A stretch of 5,604 bases of DNA from Verrucomicrobiota bacterium (GTDB lineage: Bacteria; Verrucomicrobiota; Verrucomicrobiia; Limisphaerales; UBA9464): assembly GCA_947454295.1 (NCBI GenBank), contig CANGMO010000188.1, positions 1 through 5,604 on the forward strand. Direction: 5' to 3'. The notes beneath the pieces are model-generated. The model did not search any database, had not been told where the DNA came from, and worked only from the letters and a program-made list of their open reading frames with translations. Made by a program: the position numbers and the translations under genes. Position 1 is the stretch's first letter. Every line of letters starts with the position of its first letter. Positions 1-4,470 of the stretch are shown here, piece by piece.

Positions 1-1353
1 GACCTGAAGGTCGGGTTTGCCGCCGTCCAGTTTGGCGTAGAACACGTGTGAGCTGCCATCGGCCACAGTGGAGGCGCCGGCGATCATCGTGTCGGTGATT
101 TGATAGGCGTAGCTTTCGCCCCCCCCCAAAGTGCCCAGTTTCTGCAGGCCATTCACCGCGTCCCACAAAAATGCCTGCACCGGGCCGCCGGCGGTCGGAT
201 ACATGTATCCCACCACCTGACCGCGGCTGTTGACCGACATGGGATAGCAGTAGTTGTCGATGTCTCCAATCTGCCGCTTCCCATTGACCGAATCCCAAAT
301 GAAACCGCCGTTTTCGTCATTGCTGATCACATGGCCACCAGCTCCGGTCGGGCGTTGGTTGTTGCCCCCTCCGAGGAAGGTAATGGTGTCATTAGTGGTA
401 TTGATCGCCATGGTGCCACCGAACATGTCCCAAGCCGAAGCGATGGCTCCCGAGTCGCTGATTCCAGAAATCTGTGGGCCCATGATAAACATGCCACTTG
501 GGAACTCGACGAATCGTGCTCCACGCGTCGCGTCCCAGATGAAAATGCCCCGGTTTCCCGTAGTTTCCGACGCGCCGTAGGCCACCACGACTCCGGAGCG
601 ACTGATTACGGGCCCCGAATAAGGCGTTGCGATTCCGGTGGAAATGTTCTGGAGCCCGTTGATGGGATCCCAGATGAAGCAGTACCCCGCTCCCCACGGA
701 TTCCCACTGCTCCCCACCACAAGGCCGGCATCGCTCACCCCGGTCGCGTTTGAATTCTCATCGGCCGGAGTCCCGAGATTCCGAAATCCCAACGAACGAT
801 CCCAGATGAACCCGCCAATAGCCATGTTCCGGCTGGGGTCTGCAAATGAGCCAACGATCTGTCCTTGCTCGCTTAACTTGGTGACCTGGAGTTGGTCGAT
901 TCCGGCGGGATTGAGATCCACGGGGCCGGTGGTAAGCGACCCAATGAATTCGTGAGAGATCGTGTCGCCAGGAAGCGTGGAGTAGGCCTCGAAGGTTCCC
1001 TGGCTGTTGAGCTGCGAGACGTGAATGTAGTTTCCTCCCAAGCCAACGATTGGCCGGAGTCCGGTGGCTTCGCTCCAGATGAATGGAATTCTCCGAACAT
1101 AGTCCCCAAATCCCCGATCGTCGGCGGTGCAGGTGATGACTCCCGAGGCACTCAGCAGGACTTCATCGGATGGGGTGAATCCCCCCGAGCTGCCGAGGTC
1201 AATGAGCGTTGGAAGTGCGGCGTGAACGCCTGCGTTGAGGGATAGAGCGATGAAGGCTGCGATCGGCAGCGAACGACGTGAACGGTGCGTTGGTCGGGGA
1301 GTGTTCAAAGCGTGCGAAGTGGGATCTGAAAAGACGGTTGGTGCTTGGTTCAA
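1..1353 (-). CDS. Secreted HAF-repeat protein, C-terminus beyond the window
   Basis: The minus-strand frame is open from the left edge to an in-frame stop at 1513-1515. The protein resembles HAF-family extracellular repeat proteins (TIGR02913-like): recurring FIWD or FLWD boxes followed by G-L and then motifs such as LGTLGGGESYAY, VSDAGLVVG and VNSRGQVVG. Counting from the chosen start, box phenylalanines are at residues 91, 136 (degenerate), 182, 227, 271, 351, 395 and 438, with a decayed unit near 315, giving a period near 44. Residues 24-46 (RSRRSLPIAAFIALSLNAGV, then HAA) look like a signal peptide cut near VHA/A, so export is expected. The start is uncertain: TTG 1353 has GGAG seven bases upstream; ATG 1512 and GTG 1416 are longer in-frame options that would put a long tail before the signal. 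Base composition is lower in GC than the downstream enzyme genes (33/60 at 481-540 against 45/60 at 3781-3840, counted by hand). The molecular function is unknown; a beta-propeller-like surface role is inferred. No sorting signal is visible because the C-terminus is missing. Confidence 0.8.
   Translation of the reverse strand, partial: MNQAPTVFSDPTSHALNTPRPTHRSRRSLPIAAFIALSLNAGVHAALPTLIDLGSSGGFTPSDEVLLSASGVITCTADDRGFGDYVRRIPFIWSEATGLRPIVGLGGNYIHVSQLNSQGTFEAYSTLPGDTISHEFIGSLTTGPVDLNPAGIDQLQVTKLSEQGQIVGSFADPSRNMAIGGFIWDRSLGFRNLGTPADENSNATGVSDAGLVVGSSGNPWGAGYCFIWDPINGLQNISTGIATPYSGPVISRSGVVVAYGASETTGNRGIFIWDATRGARFVEFPSGMFIMGPQISGISDSGAIASAWDMFGGTMAINTTNDTITFLGGGNNQRPTGAGGHVISNDENGGFIWDSVNGKRQIGDIDNYCYPMSVNSRGQVVGYMYPTAGGPVQAFLWDAVNGLQKLGTLGGGESYAYQITDTMIAGASTVADGSSHVFYAKLDGGKPDLQV
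119..127. repeat. Nine-base C homopolymer inside the HAF gene (poly-G in the coding strand)
   Basis: Nine consecutive C on the plus strand read as G9 in the coding strand and encode most of a Gly-Gly-Gly run in LGTLGGGESYAY. With nine bases the reading frame stays open on both sides, so the tract is in the coding-on length. A gain or loss of one base would truncate or alter everything downstream. Such tracts are typical slippage sites and also typical sequencing-error sites. Confidence 0.85.
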
Positions 1354-1360
1354 CAGCGGT

Positions 1361-1364
1361 CTCC
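1361..1364 (-). promoter_or_regulatory. Possible ribosome binding site for the HAF-repeat gene
   Basis: On the minus strand GGAG lies seven bases before TTG 1353, which is the best-spaced start in the correct frame just ahead of the signal peptide. A second purine-rich site, GGAGGG around 1399-1394, precedes a TTG at 1381, but that codon is in another frame. The call therefore depends on the start choice and is weak. Confidence 0.3.
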
Positions 1365-1452
1365 AGCGCGAAGCGTACCAAGATTGGAAATCCCTCCGGA
1401 CGGCCTTAAATCGCACGATTGTTGGGCTCCGGAGTGGATGTAGAGCGATCGA

Positions 1453-1509
1453 ATGGAGCCCGGGCTCGCGCAATGGAGCCCTGGGTCCATGTCGATGGAG
1501 CCGGGACTC
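1453..1509. repeat. Three copies of a 15-base quasi-palindromic ATGGAGCC motif
   Basis: Copies start at 1453 (atggagcccgggctc), 1473 (atggagccctgggtc) and 1495 (atggagccgggactc), 20 and 22 bases apart. The core of the first, gagcccgggctc, is a perfect 12-base palindrome; the others are imperfect. The outer segments 1451-1467 and 1498-1514 are also inverted copies of each other, matching at 15 of 17 positions, so the cluster could fold into one cruciform or several small hairpins. It lies about 100-160 bases upstream of the preferred HAF start. It could be an operator array, a REP-like element or a remnant of one. Confidence 0.75.
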
Positions 1510-1533
1510 CATTCAGGAATCCGAGTCTAGGGA

Positions 1534-1560
1534 AACCGCGGAGGCGCGAAGACGCAGAGG
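1534..1560 (-). repeat. 8-bp-period dispersed repeat, left arm
   Basis: After the leading AA, the plus strand reads as three 8-base units: ccgcggag, gcgcgaag, acgcagag. Read on the minus strand the element ends in CGCGGTT. It is an inverted copy of the repeat at 1879-1914: aligning 1534-1555 with the reverse complement of 1893-1914 gives 17 or 18 matches in 22 positions. I recognise this style of sequence (CTCTGCGTC...GCGGTT) from intergenic DNA of many environmental bacteria; that recollection is unverified here. Confidence 0.7.
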
Positions 1561-1566
1561 TGATGG

Positions 1567-1594
1567 CAGATCGCAGATTGCAGATGGGAGATCG
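1567..1594. repeat. Four tandem heptamers, consensus CAGATNG
   Basis: The units are cagatcg, cagattg, cagatgg and gagatcg, directly abutting. The tract continues into a purine-rich stretch up to 1610. It lies between the left arm of the 8-bp-period repeat and the large hairpin. No reading frame is associated with it. Confidence 0.7.
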
Positions 1595-1608
1595 GGGAAA
1601 GGAAATGG

Positions 1609-1714
1609 GGTAGGGCGAACCTCCTGGTGAGCCGGGCATGCGGACGCGCGTTTTTTGCCCCCGGGCGTCACCGCCTGCCGCCTACGCACCCGCTCGGCAG
1701 AGCCTCGCGCTACC
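1609..1714. repeat. Large imperfect inverted repeat (hairpin)
   Basis: The left arm at 1609-1632 begins ggtagggcgaacctc and the right arm at 1692-1714 is its reverse complement with one gap and a few mismatches, about 18 of 23 positions. Weaker pairing appears to continue inward (gggcatgcgg against gggtgcgtagg). The loop carries T6 at 1651-1656 and the palindrome gcatgc at 1636-1641. It could be a miniature mobile element, a structured RNA or a bidirectional transcription block. It is not a standard terminator because the T run is in the loop and not after the stem. Confidence 0.6.
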
Positions 1715-1733
1715 AGGGGCGGCTTTTAAACCC

Positions 1734-1768
1734 GGGGAGGTGTCACCATGCGGGGGGCAGTCCTTTGA
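1734..1768 (+). other. Mini-ORF of six codons plus stop behind a strong Shine-Dalgarno-like sequence
   Basis: GGGGAGG at 1734-1740 is followed after seven bases by ATG 1748, which opens a frame encoding MRGAVL and stops at TGA 1766-1768. The spacing is ideal, and better than that of any long gene in the window. It might be a leader peptide for the downstream isomerase gene, the stump of a decayed gene, or chance within repeat DNA. Nothing shows that it is translated. Confidence 0.25.
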
Positions 1769-1878
1769 TCGGGGAGCTGCGACGGCGCTTCGCTGGTCGT
1801 GGTCGAGTATCGGTCGCGCAGCAGCACGGACCCCACGTGCGAGATGGAATTTCAGCGCTTTGCTTGCCGCGCAGCAGC

Positions 1879-1914
1879 TCTCCTCCGTTCTTCCGCCTTC
1901 GCGTCTCTGCGGTT
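1879..1914 (+). repeat. 8-bp-period dispersed repeat, right arm
   Basis: This pyrimidine-rich run ends in cgcgtctctgcggtt. On the complementary strand it reads as 8-base units ccgcagag, acgcgaag, gcggaaga, acggagga. It is the inverted partner of 1534-1560, so the two bound a 381-base segment that starts AACC and ends GGTT. It ends 77 bases before the isomerase start. Confidence 0.7.
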
Positions 1915-1991
1915 CGCTGTTGGGAAGGCGCGAGAATCCGCTTGCTCCCCGTGGGGGTGATGGTTGTGCTTTCCCCGAATCCCTTGCCGCC

Positions 1992-2864
1992 ATGAAACTC
2001 TCACGTCGCTCTGCTTTGACCACCGCCGTTTCCGCCGTTGCCGCCACCGCGGCCGCCTCGCTCGAAACCCGCCTCGGCGCCGCTGATGCCGCATCGGGTT
2101 CCAAAGGCCGGGTAAACCACTCGGTGTGCAAATGGTGCTATCCCAAGGTGGGCCTCGAAGACCTCGCGGTCGCTGGCAAGGCATTCGGCCTTCATTCCAT
2201 CGAACTGCTCGAAGTGGGTGAGATCCCCACCGTCCAGAAACACGGCCTGACCTGCGCGATGGTCAGCGGCATCCCGGGCGGCATCACCAAGGGACTCAAC
2301 CGCCTCGAGAATCACGACAAGATCGCCGAGTGGTTCGAGGCCACCGCGCCCAAGGTGATGAACCTCGGCTGCGAAAACATCATCTGCTTCTCGGGCAACC
2401 GGGCCGGCCAGTCGGACGAGGAAGGTATCAAGAACTGCACCATTGGCCTCAAGCGCCTCCTGCCCATTGCGGAGAAAAACAAGGTCACGCTGGTGATGGA
2501 GCTGCTGAACTCCAAGGTGAACCACGCCGACTATCAGTGCGATCTCTCCAAGTGGGGCGTGGCGCTGTGCGAGTCGGTGGGCAGCGAGCGTTTCAAGCTG
2601 CTCTACGACATCTACCACATGCAGATCATGGAGGGCGACGTCATCGCCACCATCAAGAAGCACCACAAGTGGTTCGCCCATTACCACACGGGCGGCGTGC
2701 CGGGACGTCACGAGATCGACGAGAGCCAGGAACTCTACTATCCCGCCATCATGCAGGCGATCGTCGCCACCGGGTTCAAGGGCCACGTGGCCCAGGAGTT
2801 CATCCCCGCGCGCACCGACGTCATCGCCTCGCTCAAGCAGGGCGTGACGATCTGCGACGTGTAA
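1992..2864 (+). CDS. Tat-exported hydroxypyruvate isomerase-like TIM-barrel protein
   Basis: The 290-residue product belongs to the sugar isomerase/epimerase TIM-barrel fold (AP endonuclease family 2, PF01261), closest in motifs to hydroxypyruvate isomerase, which interconverts hydroxypyruvate and tartronate semialdehyde. Residues 1-35 form a twin-arginine signal (MKLSRRSALTT, R5-R6, then an Ala-rich hydrophobic stretch; a likely cut follows A31-D-A33). Candidate metal and active-site residues are in family-like positions: E170 in LVMELLNSKVNH, D206 and H209 in LYDIYHMQ, H230/H232 before GGVPGRHE (238-241), and E269 in AQEFIPA. Length fits a barrel of about 255 residues plus signal. ATG 1992 is chosen because it places the Tat motif at the N-terminus; the frame stays open upstream to 1638, but that would bury the signal. 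No Shine-Dalgarno sequence precedes the ATG. The substrate is not certain: exported relatives in Verrucomicrobiota and Planctomycetota are usually annotated only by homology and could be sugar epimerases. The gene stands alone between repeat-rich spacers. Confidence 0.88.
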   Translation: MKLSRRSALTTAVSAVAATAAASLETRLGAADAASGSKGRVNHSVCKWCYPKVGLEDLAVAGKAFGLHSIELLEVGEIPTVQKHGLTCAMVSGIPGGITKGLNRLENHDKIAEWFEATAPKVMNLGCENIICFSGNRAGQSDEEGIKNCTIGLKRLLPIAEKNKVTLVMELLNSKVNHADYQCDLSKWGVALCESVGSERFKLLYDIYHMQIMEGDVIATIKKHHKWFAHYHTGGVPGRHEIDESQELYYPAIMQAIVATGFKGHVAQEFIPARTDVIASLKQGVTICDV

Positions 2865-3033
2865 TCCGGAAGCGGAGCTTCAACCGCCGATGAACGCGGA
2901 TGGACGCAGATGAACGAGCCCGAGTGCGACGTCTGCCGTCCAAGGATGGAATCGGCGGGCACCCCACTCGCCCCCTGGAATTGAGCAACTGATCGAGCCT
3001 TTTGCTTCGATCTGTGTTCCTCTGTGTCCCTCT
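2865..3033 (+). other. Repeat-bounded spacer between the isomerase and uridylyltransferase genes
   Basis: The spacer holds a 10-bp-period repeat at each end in opposite orientations and a unique core at about 2917-3010. I see no credible terminator after the isomerase gene: the only local stem is a 4-bp GCGG/CCGC pair near 2871-2887 without a T run. No promoter for the next gene is evident. Confidence 0.6.
2882..2916 (-). repeat. 10-bp-period dispersed repeat, left arm
   Basis: After aaccgccgat come units gaacgcggat and ggacgcagat, then gaacg, an exact 10-base period with consensus GRACRCRGAK. On the minus strand it ends CATCGGCGGTT. It starts 18 bases after the isomerase stop codon. Its inverted partner is at 3011-3039. 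Confidence 0.75.
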
Positions 3034-3039
3034 GTGGTT
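3011..3039 (+). repeat. 10-bp-period dispersed repeat, right arm, overlapping the next gene's start
   Basis: The units tctgtgttcc, tctgtgtccc and tctgtggtt repeat with an exact 10-base period. The reverse complement matches 2882-2910 at 20 of 29 positions, and the mismatches fall at positions 5, 7, 10, 12, 15, 17, 20, 22 and 25, so the periodic frame is fully kept. The last unit contains the GTG 3034 start of the uridylyltransferase gene. Confidence 0.8.
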
Positions 3040-4470
3040 GATTCAATTTCCCAAGCCGGCGATGCGGATGCGTTGATTCGCTCCCGCATGGAAGCCGCCG
3101 GACAAACGCCGGCGGCCATTGCGGGGTTTCTTGATGCCGTGGCGCGGGTGCGTCGGGGCGAGCGGGGATTTCTGCCCGAGTCGTCCATTGCCCCGGTGGT
3201 GTCGCTCCCGCGGCTGGAGGATCTCCGTTCTGATGCGGCGGATGGCGACGACGACGCGCTGCTGCGACAGTTGGTGGTGTTCAAATTGAACGGCGGCCTG
3301 GGCACGGGGATGGGACTGGACGGTCCCAAGTCGCTGGTGCCGGTTCGGGAGGGCGCGACCTTTCTGGATTTCATCCTGCGCCAGCTTGGTCATCTGCGTC
3401 GCCGAACCGGGGCCGACGTCCCCGCGTTCTGCCTGATGAACAGCGCCGCCACGGTACGGCAGACGCGCGACTTCCTGTCGCGCATTCCCGGGCTGGGGGA
3501 TCCGTCGTCGCTCGATTTCATCCAAAGCGCTGTTCCCAAGCTCGATCCCGCGACGCTCCAGCCGGTGTCGTGGCCGGCTGATCCGGAACTCGAGTGGTGT
3601 CCGCCGGGGCACGGGGATTTCTATCCGTCGCTGTTCAGCTGCGGATTGCTGGACCGCCTGCTGGCGCGGGGGATCCGCTACGCCTTCGTGTCCAACTCGG
3701 ACAATCTGGGCGCCACGGTGGACCTCGATCTGTTGCGTCACGTGGCCCGAGGCGGTTTTCCCTTTCTCATGGAAGTGGCGGAGCGCACTGCGGCCGATCG
3801 CAAGGGTGGCCATCTGGCCCGGTCCCTGGATGGCGGCCGGCTCTTGCTGCGCGAATCGGCCCAGTGCCCGAAGGATGATGAGGCGGCCTTTCAAGACATC
3901 GCGCGTCACCGGTTTTTCAACACCAACAATCTGTGGATCCGGCTGGAGGCCGTTCGGGACGCGCTGGTGGCCCAAGGAGGCACGCTGCGGCTGCCGCTCA
4001 TCACCAATCTCAAGACCGTGGATCCCCGCGATGCCGCATCGCCCCGGGTGATCCAGCTGGAATCGGCGATGGGCGCCGCCATTGGTGAATTTGAAGGCGC
4101 CACCGCGGTGGTGGTGCCGCGAAGCCGCTTTGCGCCGGTGAAGGCGACCACCGATCTGCTGGCCCTCCGCTCCGATGCGTACCGGGTCACCGCCGACGAC
4201 CGGTTGGTGCTGATTGACGATCGGGCCGGTCAGCCGCCGGTGGTGGATCTCGATGGAGAGCACTACAAACTGCTCTCCGACTTTGAAACCTGTTTTCCCA
4301 ACGGCGTGCCCTCGTTGCGGGAGTGCGAGTCGCTGCGGGTTCGGGGACGCGTCCGGTTTGAGGCCGGTGTGAGTTGCCGCGGCCGCGTGGAGATTCTCGC
4401 CGGCGCCGAAGGCTCAGGGAGCGGCGTGGTCAGTGCTGGGGTTTATCACGACCAGACCGTCGTTCTCTGA
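3034..4470 (+). CDS. UTP--glucose-1-phosphate uridylyltransferase, UDPGP (eukaryotic-type) family
   Basis: The 478-residue cytoplasmic enzyme makes UDP-glucose and pyrophosphate from UTP and glucose 1-phosphate, feeding glycan, trehalose or exopolysaccharide synthesis. It belongs to the UDPGP family (PF01704), unrelated in close sequence to bacterial GalU. Motifs in order: nucleotide-binding loop KLNGGLGTGMGLDGPKSL (84-101); LMNSAAT (134-140); WCPPGHGDFYPSL (188-200); VSNSDNLGA (219-227); RTAADRKGGHLA (251-262); QCPKDDEAAFQDI with FNTNNLW (277-301); LESAMGAAIGEFEGA (342-356); RSRFAPVKATTDLL (364-375); HYKLLSDFE (410-418); and a C-terminal segment compatible with a short beta helix. GGLGT rather than GGQGT favours UDP-glucose over UDP-GlcNAc pyrophosphorylase. 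The loop has Gly 92 where Ser or Thr is usual. GTG 3034 is chosen because the conserved N-terminal helix (ALIRSRMEAAG, from residue 13) begins upstream of ATG 3088. No Shine-Dalgarno sequence is visible. The 3' end overlaps the convergent polyphosphate kinase gene by 41 bases. Confidence 0.93.
   Translation: MVDSISQAGDADALIRSRMEAAGQTPAAIAGFLDAVARVRRGERGFLPESSIAPVVSLPRLEDLRSDAADGDDDALLRQLVVFKLNGGLGTGMGLDGPKSLVPVREGATFLDFILRQLGHLRRRTGADVPAFCLMNSAATVRQTRDFLSRIPGLGDPSSLDFIQSAVPKLDPATLQPVSWPADPELEWCPPGHGDFYPSLFSCGLLDRLLARGIRYAFVSNSDNLGATVDLDLLRHVARGGFPFLMEVAERTAADRKGGHLARSLDGGRLLLRESAQCPKDDEAAFQDIARHRFFNTNNLWIRLEAVRDALVAQGGTLRLPLITNLKTVDPRDAASPRVIQLESAMGAAIGEFEGATAVVVPRSRFAPVKATTDLLALRSDAYRVTADDRLVLIDDRAGQPPVVDLDGEHYKLLSDFETCFPNGVPSLRECESLRVRGRVRFEAGVSCRGRVEILAGAEGSGSGVVSAGVYHDQTVVL

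Larger units (their letters stand above)
1354..1991. other. Gene-free region of 638 bases between divergent genes
   Basis: This stretch separates the minus-strand HAF gene from the plus-strand isomerase gene and should hold both promoters. I could not identify a convincing -35/-10 pair for either. It contains, in order, three copies of an ATGGAGCC-type motif, one arm of an 8-bp-period repeat, four tandem heptamers, a large imperfect inverted repeat with a T6 run in its loop, a seven-codon mini-ORF behind a strong Shine-Dalgarno-like sequence, and the second arm of the 8-bp-period repeat. Open frames here are low-complexity, arginine- and proline-rich, and resemble no protein family I know. 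Confidence 0.7.

Noticed and set aside
100..753. Plus-strand open frames within the first 1250 bases
   Set aside because: The opposite strand encodes a signal peptide and regularly spaced HAF repeats; the plus-strand translations are His/Arg/Pro-rich with no family resemblance.
1651..1656. T6 run as a rho-independent terminator
   Set aside because: It lies in the loop of the larger inverted repeat and is not preceded by its own GC-rich stem.
1815..1878. 11-base direct repeat cgcgcagcagc at 1815 and 1868
   Set aside because: Short, GC-rich and only two copies; it could be chance and lacks any boundary structure suggesting an attachment site.
1638..1991. In-frame upstream extension of the isomerase gene by 118 codons
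   Set aside because: It would bury the twin-arginine signal peptide, it crosses the hairpin and repeat arms, and its translation is low-complexity Arg/Pro/Ala sequence without family resemblance.
2001..2786. Minus-strand open frame of 261 codons opposite the isomerase gene
   Set aside because: It is explained by codon bias of the plus-strand gene and has no recognisable motif; the plus-strand isomerase motifs are decisive.
2865..3033. Small coding gene in the spacer
   Set aside because: Open frames here translate the periodic repeats into low-complexity peptides and lack a ribosome binding site.
3043..4263. Long minus-strand open frame opposite the uridylyltransferase gene
   Set aside because: It is a GC-rich antisense shadow; the plus-strand product has all UDPGP motifs, while the antisense translation shows no recognisable domain.
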